Shown here: positions 1 to 7,889 of the stretch, one piece after another
Position numbering within the stretch: position 1 is the first letter of the stretch
Layout of the letters: every line of letters begins with the position of its first letter
NCBI GenBank assembly: GCA_963751105.1
Contig: CAVVTG010000002.1
Span: 1,798,001-1,862,000 of the forward strand
Direction of reading: 5' to 3'
Origin: JACVRW01 sp963751105
GTDB lineage: Bacteria; Actinomycetota; Thermoleophilia; Solirubrobacterales; Thermoleophilaceae
Length of the DNA stretch: 64,000 nucleotides
The notes under the pieces: model-generated
What the model was told of the DNA's origin: nothing
Databases searched by the model: none
What the model saw: the letters and a program-made list of their open reading frames with translations, nothing else
Position numbers and translations under genes: made by a program

Positions 1-1
1 G

Positions 2-367
2 GAGGACGTCGGGTCCAGGTTCGACGGCGCACCGGATCTGGAGTTCCGGTTGGCGACCGAGGCGCTCGAGCTCGAGCAATCCGGCCTGAGCTATCAGCGC
101 GTCCCGCCCGGCTATCGCTTTCCGTACGGCCACACGCACAAGAAGCAGGAGGAGGTGTACGTCGTCGTGCGCGGGAGCGGGCGGATGAAGCTCGACGCCG
201 AGATCGTCGAGCTCAAGGAGTGGGACGTGGTGCGTGTCCCGCCCGGGACGTGGCGAGGCTACGAAGCCGGGCCGGAGGGCCTCGAGATCATCGTCATCGG
301 CGCGCCCAATCTCGGCGATGCTCGGCGCGAAGACGTCGAGGGCCAGCGCGACTGGTGGGCTGACTAG
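2..367 (+). CDS. Cupin-domain protein, 5'-truncated by the window edge
   Basis: A small single-domain cupin. The open frame runs back without a stop to the first bases of the window, so the N-terminus lies outside. The first possible start inside is a TTG at 50, but the residues before it (EDVGSRFDGAPDLEFRLA) read like protein. Cupin motif 1 is recognisable in GHTHKKQEEVYVVVRGSG with its metal-type His and Glu residues. Motif 2 is weaker (VRVPPGTWRGYEAGPEG). Such proteins bind small ligands or metals; the substrate cannot be inferred. It converges on the zinc-ribbon gene at 421. Confidence 0.75.
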   Translation, partial: EDVGSRFDGAPDLEFRLATEALELEQSGLSYQRVPPGYRFPYGHTHKKQEEVYVVVRGSGRMKLDAEIVELKEWDVVRVPPGTWRGYEAGPEGLEIIVIGAPNLGDARREDVEGQRDWWAD

Positions 368-420
368 GTGTAGCTCCTGGCTCGCACCCCTCGAGGAGGG
401 CATGCGCAGCTCGGCCGGCC

Positions 421-657
421 TCAGATCGGCTGCAGCATCGATTCGCCGCAGTTGCGGCAGATCACGTTCGCCGTGTCCGACATGCGGGCGATGGTCGAGT
501 GGGCGAGGCAGTTGGGGCACTCGGAGCGCAGCTCGAAGCGGTGCAGGCAGGACACGCAGCGGTAGCGGCCGGCCAGATTCGTGCCGCGCAGCCACGGCTC
601 GCCGCAGTCCGGGCAGATGGGCCCGAGATCGATTCGCTCCTCGTCGCTCACCGGCAT
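421..657 (-). CDS. Small double zinc-ribbon protein
   Basis: A protein of about 78 residues carrying four CxxC pairs (CPDC, CVSC, CPNC, CRNC), the signature of two zinc ribbons or one rubredoxin-like pair. I chose the ATG at 657 because it clears the end of fmt (671); a GTG at 687 would overlap fmt by 17 bases. It lies just downstream of fmt on the same strand and may be co-transcribed. Zinc-ribbon proteins of this size often bind nucleic acid or a protein partner, but no function can be assigned. Confidence 0.6.
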   Translation of the reverse strand: MPVSDEERIDLGPICPDCGEPWLRGTNLAGRYRCVSCLHRFELRSECPNCLAHSTIARMSDTANVICRNCGESMLQPI

Positions 658-670
658 CGCCCGGTCAACG

Positions 671-1582
671 CTAGCCGGTCGCGCCACGCGGCAGCCGGGC
701 GGCGTGGCCGCGCAGCCACTCGTCCGCCGTCATGGGACGCCTCCCCGCGGGATGGACCTCGAGCAGGTCGAGTGCCCCGGTGGCGGTGCCGTACAGGAGG
801 CGCCCGTCGCGGACCTCGAGCCTGCCCGCAGGCGGTCCCTCATCCGGGACGAGCGAGGCCCGCACGACCCCGAGGCGCTCGTCCCACGGCAGCTCGAGGT
901 AAGCGCCGATGTGGGGTCTGAGCGCGCGCACGCGTCGCTCCAGCTCCGCGGCGGAGCGGCCCGGATCGAGCAGGCGGTCCGCCGCCTCGATCTTCTCGGC
1001 GTAGGTGGCTCCCTCATCCGGCTGCTCGCGACACGGCGGTCGCAGGTCGAGCGCTTCCACCAGGAGCTCGCCGCTCAGGTCCGCCAGCCGAGCAGCGAGG
1101 CTGCCGTGGTCGTCGTCGGGCCCGATCGGCTCCGGCCGCTGCAGGCACATGGGCCCGGCGTCGAGCTCGGCTGTGGGCTTCATGATCGTCACGCCGGTGT
1201 CCTCGTCGCCGGCCTCGATCGCGCGCTCGACCGGCGCGGCGCCGCGCCAGCGCGGCAGCAGTGAGGGATGCACGTTCAACAGCTCGTGCTCGGACAGCAG
1301 CGGCTCCTTGATCAGGGCCCCGAAGGCGCAGATGACCACCGTGTCGGGCTGTGCCGCGGCGATCGCCGCGCGCGCCTCCTGCCCGTTCACGTCCTCCGGC
1401 TGCAGCACGTCGATGCCGAGCAGACCGGCCGTCTCCGACACCGGCGGCGCCGCCAGCCGGCGGCCGCGTCCCCGGGGCCGGTCGGGCCGGGTCACCACCA
1501 GCAACGGCCGGTGCGCCGTGGCGGCGAGCCGGTCGAGCACGGCGGCGGCGAAATCCGAGGTGCCGAGGTAGACCGTGGCCAC
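671..1582 (-). CDS. fmt: Methionyl-tRNA formyltransferase
   Basis: Transfers a formyl group from 10-formyl-THF to Met-tRNA(fMet) for translation initiation. The 303-residue length is typical of the family. The Rossmann-type N-terminus begins MATVYLGTSDFA, and the family signature NVHPSLLPRWRGAAP lies near residues 103-117 with the catalytic Asn and His; a following LDAG segment supplies the catalytic Asp. The C-terminal OB-like tRNA-binding domain is present. In many bacteria fmt follows def and priA. Here def-priA lie about 21 kb away on the same strand, so the classical cluster looks split. Confidence 0.95.
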   Translation of the reverse strand: MATVYLGTSDFAAAVLDRLAATAHRPLLVVTRPDRPRGRGRRLAAPPVSETAGLLGIDVLQPEDVNGQEARAAIAAAQPDTVVICAFGALIKEPLLSEHELLNVHPSLLPRWRGAAPVERAIEAGDEDTGVTIMKPTAELDAGPMCLQRPEPIGPDDDHGSLAARLADLSGELLVEALDLRPPCREQPDEGATYAEKIEAADRLLDPGRSAAELERRVRALRPHIGAYLELPWDERLGVVRASLVPDEGPPAGRLEVRDGRLLYGTATGALDLLEVHPAGRRPMTADEWLRGHAARLPRGATG

Positions 1583-1705
1583 GGGTCGAGCCTAGTCCGG
1601 CCCGCGGTGTGCAAGTGACATACGGCACAGAGGGGAATCAGCGGCTCCCCGCCGGGTCCTCTCCCCAAGCGGCCGAATCGGCCGACCTCCAGGAAAGGAT
1701 GCTTC

Positions 1706-2617
1706 ATGCAGCGCAGGAAGATCCTCACAGCAGTCGTCGGCGCAGCCCTTGTCGCAGCGGTCCCAGTTGCCGGCGCCCAGACGGGCGAGACCCCGTCGCC
1801 GATCACGGCGCCCGTGCCGATCCTGATCCCGCTATGCGACGGCCAGCCCGCCACGATCGTCGGGCTGGGCGGGGCCGACACGCTCGAAGGCACCCCTGGC
1901 AACGACGTCATCGCCGGTCTCGGCGGCAACGACGACATCCGCGGAAAGGGCGGCAACGACACCATCTGCGGTGGAGACGGCAACGACAGCATCACCGGCG
2001 GCGACAACGACGACACGGTCCTCGGCGAGGACGGTGGCGACACCCTGAAGGGCGCGAACGGCGTCGACTCCCTCGATGGCGGAAGGGGCCGAGACCGTCT
2101 CGATGGCGGCTCGGAGGACGACACGCTCGACGGCTCCAACGGCAGCGACACGCTGCTCGGCCGGGACGGCGAGGACACCCTGGCCGGCGGAGAGGCCAAC
2201 GACAAGGCGCACGGCGGCGGCGACGTCGACGACGTGCGGGGCGGCCCCGGCGACGACGTGGTTCACGGCGGCGACGACGCCGAGTTCATCGTCCAGGGCG
2301 GCGACGGCGACGACGTCGTCTTCGGCGGCCGCGGCGACGACAAGAACCTGCAGGGCAACGACGACGAAGACGTGATGGACGGCGGCCCCGGCAACGACAT
2401 CGTGTCCGGCAGCGACGACATCGACGTCCTGCGCGGCGGCGGTGGAGCCGACCGCGTGAACGGCCAGGACGACAACGACGAGGTCGACGGCGGACGCGGT
2501 GCCGACATCTCCCTCACCGGCGGTGAGGGGGACGACGCGATCAACGGCGGCGCCGGGGTCGACCTGTTCTGCGACGGCGGCGGCCAAGCCGGCGACCAGA
2601 TCGTGAACTGCCCCTAG
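1706..2617 (+). CDS. Exported RTX-type calcium-binding repeat protein
   Basis: A 303-residue protein with an N-terminal Sec signal peptide (basic MQRRK, then a hydrophobic stretch ending near AGAQ) followed almost entirely by glycine/aspartate nonapeptide repeats of the hemolysin type (GGxGxDxxx, roughly 25 copies by eye). RTX repeats fold into a parallel beta-roll that binds calcium between turns. The C-terminus carries two cysteines (LFCDGGG and VNCP) that may form a disulfide. Start ATG 1706 is preceded by AGGAAAGGA at 1691-1699. No lipase, protease or toxin domain is visible, and there is no type I secretion gene nearby, so export is probably by Sec. Confidence 0.85.
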   Translation: MQRRKILTAVVGAALVAAVPVAGAQTGETPSPITAPVPILIPLCDGQPATIVGLGGADTLEGTPGNDVIAGLGGNDDIRGKGGNDTICGGDGNDSITGGDNDDTVLGEDGGDTLKGANGVDSLDGGRGRDRLDGGSEDDTLDGSNGSDTLLGRDGEDTLAGGEANDKAHGGGDVDDVRGGPGDDVVHGGDDAEFIVQGGDGDDVVFGGRGDDKNLQGNDDEDVMDGGPGNDIVSGSDDIDVLRGGGGADRVNGQDDNDEVDGGRGADISLTGGEGDDAINGGAGVDLFCDGGGQAGDQIVNCP

Positions 2618-2624
2618 ACGGCTC

Positions 2625-2653
2625 GGCCCGGCCCGCTGGACGCGGGCCGGGCC
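2625..2653 (+). terminator. Intrinsic terminator-like hairpin
   Basis: A perfect 12-bp GC stem (2625-2636 with 2642-2653) and 5-base loop lies 8 bases after the stop codon of the RTX gene. No strong T-run follows, as is common in GC-rich actinobacteria. It separates the RTX gene from the next exported protein. Confidence 0.6.
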
Positions 2654-2686
2654 CAGGCCTCTCCTCATACGCGAAAAGGAGCCACC

Positions 2687-3325
2687 ATGCTCAAGAAGCA
2701 CCTCAGCTACTCCAACATCGCTGCCAGCATCGCCATGTTCATGGCATTGGGTGGCACCGCGGTGGCCGCCGCGACCCTCGAGCGCGACAGCGTCGGCGCG
2801 CCACAGATCAAGAAGGACGCGGTCCGCTCGCCGGAGATCCAGAAGGGTGCGGTCCGTTCATCGGAGATCTTGGACGACAGCGTGAAGGCCGTCGACCTCA
2901 CGGAGCAGGCCGCATCTGACGTTCTGGGCGAGATCCATGTGGCAGAGAGGACTACGCCCTCAGTCGCGCCGGACTGCGGCCGCGAAGAGGTCCGGGGGTG
3001 CCCGGACATCCTCAGGCTGGTCCTGCCCTCGGGAGCAGACAACTGGCTGGTCCAAGCCAAGCTGGTCACCAACGGCGTGGCCGTAGGGAGCTTCGTCATC
3101 GAGCACTGCGGCCTCGTGGACACCGAGAAGCCGGGGCCGAACGCCCTGCTGGACGAACTCAAGTACACGGAAGGCCTGGACGCGATGGCGCTCAGCGGAG
3201 TGGTGAGGAAGAGCGCTGGAAACCCGGCGGTCGCGCTGCGCTGCACCTCGCGGCCCGAGAATCAGACGACCACGGAAAACGTGAAGCTGACGGCGCTCGA
3301 GGTGGGGTCGGTGACCGGGCCCTGA
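2687..3325 (+). CDS. Exported protein with five-residue periodic repeats, Solirubrobacterales type
   Basis: A 212-residue protein beginning with a signal-like segment (MLKKHLSYSNIAASIAMF, ALGGTAVAA), an N-terminus common in exported Solirubrobacterales proteins. Residues about 31-75 show a hydrophobic residue every fifth position (SVGAPQI KKDAV RSPEI QKGAV RSSEI LDDSV KAVDL), which predicts a pentapeptide-like beta-helix. The remaining ~135 residues form a separate domain with cysteine-containing segments (CGREEVRGC, EHCG, LRCTS). Start ATG 2687 follows AAAGGAG. The gene at 18674 is a paralogue. Function unknown; a surface or adhesive role is only a guess. Confidence 0.75.
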   Translation: MLKKHLSYSNIAASIAMFMALGGTAVAAATLERDSVGAPQIKKDAVRSPEIQKGAVRSSEILDDSVKAVDLTEQAASDVLGEIHVAERTTPSVAPDCGREEVRGCPDILRLVLPSGADNWLVQAKLVTNGVAVGSFVIEHCGLVDTEKPGPNALLDELKYTEGLDAMALSGVVRKSAGNPAVALRCTSRPENQTTTENVKLTALEVGSVTGP

Positions 3326-3328
3326 CCC

Positions 3329-5440
3329 TCAGCGCACCACCAGCACCAACAGCGTTCGCGGCCCGTGGACTCCCTCCACCCGGTCGAGCTCGATGTCCGA
3401 GGTGGCGGAGGGTCCGGAGACGAAGGTCAGCGGGCGCCCCTCGCGCACCGCCGGCTCGAGCTTGGCCACCGCCTCGGGCACGAGACCGACGATCTGGTCC
3501 TCGCGCACGACGCAGATGTGCAGGTCGGGAACGAGGGTGAGCGCCCGGCGGCCCTGGCCGGGCCCGCCGTCGAGCACGAAGCTGCCGGTCTCGGCGATGC
3601 CGGCGGCGCAGCCGGTGAGCGCGCCGTCGAGCTCGTCGAGGTCGTGTGGCGAGAGGCCGTCGTCCTCGATCAGCTCGACGCCGTCGGGACGCCAGGCGGC
3701 GGGGAGACCGGCGGGCACGCCCAGCCGGCGCGCGCCGTGTTCCTCGCACAGAGCCGCCACGCGGGCCGGCAGCTCGGCCTCGGTGATGCGGTCGACGGTG
3801 GCCCGGTATTCGGCCACCCGCTCGGCGAAGACCGCGACGATCTCCTCATGGGAACGGTCGTCGGTCGTGCGGTAGGCCGCGGGCTCGGGAGGGGCGTCGG
3901 GCTCGGCGTCTACGGAAGCAGTGAGGGCTGCGCGGACCCGCTCCAGGACCACCGCCCGGGAATCGCCACGGGGCGCCGTCGCAGGCACGCTATCTACGTT
4001 AGGCCCCGATGTCGGGCTCAACGTAGCTCGCGTGACCGGCGGGGCGCCATCGGGCTCCCCGCGCGTGCGGCGCCACCAATCGCGGAAGCTCTCCTTGGCC
4101 GGGGCGGGCAGGTCGCGCGACATCGTCCAGCCGGCCAGCGGCCCCGGCACGTTGGGCAGCTTGCCGTTGCGGGCCAGCGGGCGGCTGCCGGCCCGGGCCA
4201 GCTTCTGGGCTCGTTCGTAGCTCTCGCGGGTCGAAAACGCCCGGTACAACCCCTTCATTGCCAGTCGTTCGGGATCCCTCGGCGACGCCTCGGCCCGCTC
4301 CCGGGTCCGCAGATGGATGAGCAGCCGCGGGATCTCGATCTTCACCGGGCACACCTCGCCGCACGCGCCACACAGGGACGAGGCGTAGGGCAGCGAGCCG
4401 GCGGCCTCCATGCCCTCCAGCTGCGGGGTCAGGATCGCCCCGATCGGCCCGGGATAGACCGACTCGTAGGCGTGGCCGCCCACCCGCGAGTAGACCGGGC
4501 ACACGTTGAGGCAGGCGCTGCAGCGAATGCAGCGAAGGGCCTGGCGTCCCACCTCGTCGGCCAGCGCGTCCGTGCGGCCGTTGTCGAGCAGGACGAGATG
4601 GAACTCACCCGGCCCGTCGCCCTCGCGCACCCCGCTCCAGAACGACGTGTAGGGGTTCATGCGCTCGCCCGTCGAGGAGCGCGGAAGCAGCTGGAGGAAG
4701 ACCTCCATGTCGCGCCAGCCCGACAGGATCTTCTCCACCCCCATGAGGGTCACAAGGACCTCCGGGAGCGTGGTGCACATGCGGCCGTTGCCCTCGGACT
4801 CGACCACGCAGACGGTGCCGGTCTCGGCCAGCGCGAAGTTCGCCCCGCTCACGCCCATGCGGGCGGACAGGAACTTCTGGCGCAGGTGCAGGCGGGCGGC
4901 CTCGGCCAGCGCCGCCGGCTCGTCGGTCAGGTCCGGCCGGTCGAGCTCGCGCCGGAACAGATCACGGATCTCCGCCCGGTTGCGGTGGATGGCCGGCACG
5001 AGGATGTGCGACTGCCGGTCATTGCCGAGCTGCACGATCAGCTCGGCCAGGTCGGTCTCCACTGCGCTGATCCCCGATGCCGCCAGCGCCTCGTTGAGCT
5101 TGATCTCGTCGGAGGCGATCGACTTGACCTTGACCAGCTCGTCGAAGCCGTGGGAGCGCGCGATGCCGGCGACGATCGAACACGCCTCGTCGCCGTCGGC
5201 CGCCCAGTGGACCTTCCCGCCCGCGTCCGCCACGGCTGCCTCGAGGCGCTCCAGCTCGGTGTCGAGCCGTAGCAGCGCGTGGTCCTTGGCCGCGGCGCCC
5301 GCCGTCCTCAGCTCCTCCCAGTCCGGCAGCTCCGCCACCACCCGGGCGCGCTTGTCGCGGATGGTGCGGGTGGCCCGACCCAGGTTGGCCCGCAGCTGCG
5401 TGTTCGCCAGCGCCTCGCGCGCGGCGGCCGGGAAGCTCAT
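3329..5440 (-). CDS. lutB: LutB-LutC fusion, lactate utilization iron-sulfur/LUD protein
   Basis: A 703-residue fusion of two subunits of the LutABC L-lactate oxidation complex. Residues 1-~300 are an LUD domain, followed by two [4Fe-4S] motifs (CIRCSACLNVCPVY; CGACGEVCPVKIEI) and the usual LutB tail ending around FRDWW. A ~25-residue Pro/Ser/Thr-rich linker leads into a second LUD domain equivalent to LutC (about residues 505-703, with a TGCAAGIAETGS segment). LutB and LutC are normally separate. The ATG start at 5440 overlaps the lutA stop as ATGA, implying translational coupling. Electrons from lactate presumably pass to the quinone pool. Confidence 0.88.
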   Translation of the reverse strand: MSFPAAAREALANTQLRANLGRATRTIRDKRARVVAELPDWEELRTAGAAAKDHALLRLDTELERLEAAVADAGGKVHWAADGDEACSIVAGIARSHGFDELVKVKSIASDEIKLNEALAASGISAVETDLAELIVQLGNDRQSHILVPAIHRNRAEIRDLFRRELDRPDLTDEPAALAEAARLHLRQKFLSARMGVSGANFALAETGTVCVVESEGNGRMCTTLPEVLVTLMGVEKILSGWRDMEVFLQLLPRSSTGERMNPYTSFWSGVREGDGPGEFHLVLLDNGRTDALADEVGRQALRCIRCSACLNVCPVYSRVGGHAYESVYPGPIGAILTPQLEGMEAAGSLPYASSLCGACGEVCPVKIEIPRLLIHLRTRERAEASPRDPERLAMKGLYRAFSTRESYERAQKLARAGSRPLARNGKLPNVPGPLAGWTMSRDLPAPAKESFRDWWRRTRGEPDGAPPVTRATLSPTSGPNVDSVPATAPRGDSRAVVLERVRAALTASVDAEPDAPPEPAAYRTTDDRSHEEIVAVFAERVAEYRATVDRITEAELPARVAALCEEHGARRLGVPAGLPAAWRPDGVELIEDDGLSPHDLDELDGALTGCAAGIAETGSFVLDGGPGQGRRALTLVPDLHICVVREDQIVGLVPEAVAKLEPAVREGRPLTFVSGPSATSDIELDRVEGVHGPRTLLVLVVR

Positions 5441-6132
5441 CCGCCGGGCTCCTCGTCGGTGGAGGCCAGGATCTCGGCCAGGTGCGCCGCCCGCACACCC
5501 GTGCGCCCGCGCGACAGGCCGCCGCCCATGTGCATCAGGCAGGAGGAATCGACCGCGCACAGCACCTCCGCGCGGGTGTCGAGCACCGAGCGCAGCTTGT
5601 CCGACAGCATCGCAGTCGACACGTCGGCGTTCTTGACCGCGAAGGTCCCGCCGAAGCCGCAGCACTCCTCGGCTTGGGGAAGCTCCACCAGATCGATGCC
5701 GCGCACCGATCGCAGCAGCCGTTGCGGGCGGTCGCCGAGCCGCAGCGTGCGCAGCGAGTGGCAGGTGGGGTGGTAGGTCACGCGGTGGGGAAAGTACGCC
5801 CCCACGTCCTCCAGCTCCAGCACGTCCACCAAAAGCTCTGACAACTCGTGGACGGGAGGGGCGTCGCCGTCGAGCTGCTCACGCAGCGTTCCCGCGCACG
5901 ATGCGGACGGGCAGACGACCGCGTCGTAGCCCGACAGCACGGCGCCCGTCCGGCGGGCCAGCGCCTCGCCCTCGGGCGCATAGCCCGAGTTCAGGTGCAT
6001 CTGGCCGCAGCAGGTCTGCTCGAACGGGAAGTCCACCTGGTGGCCGAGTCGCTCCAGGAGGCGGACCGTGGATCGCCCTACCCCGGGAAACAGGGTGTCG
6101 CCCAGGCAAGTGACAAACAGACCCAATCGCAC
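5437..6132 (-). CDS. lutA: Lactate utilization protein A, CCG-domain iron-sulfur protein
   Basis: LutA/YkgE-type subunit of the LutABC lactate oxidation system. It has two cysteine-rich CCG domains (CCGQMHLNSG near residue 40 and ECCGFGGTF near 155) that ligand an iron-sulfur or heterodisulfide-reductase-like cluster. I prefer the GTG at 6132 (VRLGLFVTCLGD), which gives a normal N-terminus of about 231 residues; a TTG at 6165 would add 11 residues. It is the first gene of a lutA-lutBC unit and diverges from lctP across about 70 bases that must hold both promoters. Confidence 0.88.
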   Translation of the reverse strand: MRLGLFVTCLGDTLFPGVGRSTVRLLERLGHQVDFPFEQTCCGQMHLNSGYAPEGEALARRTGAVLSGYDAVVCPSASCAGTLREQLDGDAPPVHELSELLVDVLELEDVGAYFPHRVTYHPTCHSLRTLRLGDRPQRLLRSVRGIDLVELPQAEECCGFGGTFAVKNADVSTAMLSDKLRSVLDTRAEVLCAVDSSCLMHMGGGLSRGRTGVRAAHLAEILASTDEEPGG

Positions 6133-6203
6133 ACAAAGAGTTTCCCCGATGCGGGCCCGGGGCAACCCGCAACGTGAGAAACGCTACGAGGGGGGACCAC
6201 ACC

Positions 6204-7889
6204 GTGTACACGCAGGACTTCGACCCAGTATCGAGCTCGCTCGGGCTCAGCTCGATATTCGCGGTGCTTCCCGTGCTCGTGCTGTTCGTGCTTCTCGGCG
6301 GGCTGAAGGTCGCCGCGCAGTGGGCGGCGCTGGTCGCGCTCGCCGTGGCCATGCTGGTGGCGCTGATCGTCTACGGGATGCCGATCGACCACACGCTGCT
6401 CTCGGCCAGCGAGGGCGCCGTGTTCGGCCTGTTCCCGATCATGTGGATCGTCGTCGCGGCCATCTGGATCTACAACATGACCGTCGAAACCGGTCACTTC
6501 GAGGTGCTGAGACGGTCGTTCGGCGCGATCTCCACCGACCAGCGCGTGCAGGCCGTGATCATCGCCTTCTGCTTCGGCGCGCTGCTCGAGGCGCTCGCGG
6601 GCTTCGGCACACCGGTTGCCATCACCGCGGTGATGCTGATCGCGCTCGGGTTCAAGCCGATCAAGGCGGCCTCGGTGGCGCTCGTGGCCAACACCGCGCC
6701 GGTGGCCTTCGGCGCCATCGCCATCCCGATCGTCACCCTCGCCGAGATAACCGGCCTGCCCAAGGATGACCTCGGCGCGATGGTCGGCCGTCAGACGCCG
6801 TTCCTCGCCCTGATCGTTCCCCTGATCCTGGTCGGCATGGTCGACGGCTCTCGCGGCATCCGCCAGGCCTGGCCGGCCGCCGTGGCCGGGGGGTTTGTCT
6901 TCGCGGTCGCCCAGTTCCTGTGCTCCAACTACGTCTCGGTAGAGCTCACCGACATTGTCGCGGCACTCTTCTCCACGGGCGCGATCGTGCTGCTGCTGCG
7001 GGTGTGGGAGCCGTCCGAGCCGCTCACCGGAGAAGCTGACGACAACGGCGGCATCGGCCGGCCCGCCGTGGCCGGAGCAGAGGGGCACGATCCCGCGATG
7101 GAGGAGGAGGTGCGGCGTCGCGACGACACCGTCAAGGATCCGCCCAGCGACGTGCTGCGCGCCTACTCGCCCTACCTGATCATCATCGCCGTCTTCTCGA
7201 TCGCTCAGATTCCGGCGATCAAGGACGCGCTGGCCGAGTCGCCCTGGACCACCACCTTCCAGTGGCCCGGCCTGGACGTGGTCACCCCCGAGGGCGAGCC
7301 GCTCACCTCGCTGACCTTCAACTTCAACTGGCTGCCCGCCGCCGGCACCCTGCTGCTGATCTCGGGCCTGCTCACCATGGCGGTTCTGCGCGTCTCGCCC
7401 GGCCGCGCCGTCAAGGTGGCCGGTGCCTCGTTCGACCAGCTCAAGTGGGCGATCCTGACCGTGTCCGCCGTGCTGGCGCTGGCCTACGTGATGAACCAGT
7501 CGGGCCAGACGATCACCCTCGGCCTCTGGGCCGCGGGCGCGGGTGACTTCTTCGCCTTCCTGTCGTCGATCATCGGCTGGCTGGGCGTGGCGGTCACCGG
7601 CTCGGACACCTCGTCCAACGCGCTGTTCGGGGCGCTGCAGGTGACGGCGGCCAAGGACGCGGGGATCTCCCCCACCCTGCTGGCTGCGGCCAACAGCTCG
7701 GGCGGTGTGCTCGGGAAGATGGTGTCGCCCCAGAACCTGGCGATTGGCGCGGCGGCGGTGGGGCTGGCCGGCCAGGAGGGCGATCTGTTCCGTAAGGTGC
7801 TGGGCTGGAGCCTCATTCTCGTGCTCGCCATGTGCGTACTCGTCTACCTGCAGTCCACCGCGGTCCTCGATTGGATGGTCGTGAAGTGA
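6204..7889 (+). CDS. lctP: L-lactate/glycolate permease, LctP family
   Basis: A polytopic inner-membrane proton symporter (about 561 residues, 12 or more hydrophobic helices) for lactate, probably also glycolate. Family-typical segments include LLEALAGFGTPVAIT, LALVANTAPVAFGAI and TGSDTSSNALFG near the C-terminus. The GTG at 6204 is chosen over the GTG at 6174 because GAGGGGGGA at 6188-6196 is a strong ribosome-binding site seven bases upstream. It is the first gene of lctP-glcD-glcE-glcF; the next start overlaps its stop as GTGA. Divergent lutA-lutBC suggests one lactate regulon. Confidence 0.93.
   Translation: MYTQDFDPVSSSLGLSSIFAVLPVLVLFVLLGGLKVAAQWAALVALAVAMLVALIVYGMPIDHTLLSASEGAVFGLFPIMWIVVAAIWIYNMTVETGHFEVLRRSFGAISTDQRVQAVIIAFCFGALLEALAGFGTPVAITAVMLIALGFKPIKAASVALVANTAPVAFGAIAIPIVTLAEITGLPKDDLGAMVGRQTPFLALIVPLILVGMVDGSRGIRQAWPAAVAGGFVFAVAQFLCSNYVSVELTDIVAALFSTGAIVLLLRVWEPSEPLTGEADDNGGIGRPAVAGAEGHDPAMEEEVRRRDDTVKDPPSDVLRAYSPYLIIIAVFSIAQIPAIKDALAESPWTTTFQWPGLDVVTPEGEPLTSLTFNFNWLPAAGTLLLISGLLTMAVLRVSPGRAVKVAGASFDQLKWAILTVSAVLALAYVMNQSGQTITLGLWAAGAGDFFAFLSSIIGWLGVAVTGSDTSSNALFGALQVTAAKDAGISPTLLAAANSSGGVLGKMVSPQNLAIGAAAVGLAGQEGDLFRKVLGWSLILVLAMCVLVYLQSTAVLDWMVVK

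Noticed and set aside
1706..2617. CRISPR-like tandem repeats
   Set aside because: The repeating pattern is codon-level RTX protein repeats with variable sequence, not identical DNA repeats with spacers. No CRISPR array was seen elsewhere.
1832..2701. A 289-codon antisense frame over the RTX gene, rich in Val/Ala
   Set aside because: The periodicity simply mirrors the RTX repeats on the plus strand; no start signal.
3365..5272. A 635-codon open frame antisense to lutBC
   Set aside because: GC-rich third positions keep antisense frames open; the composition is typical shadow sequence (Arg/Gly/His/Ala-rich) with no recognisable domain, while the opposite strand has clear LUD and Fe-S motifs.
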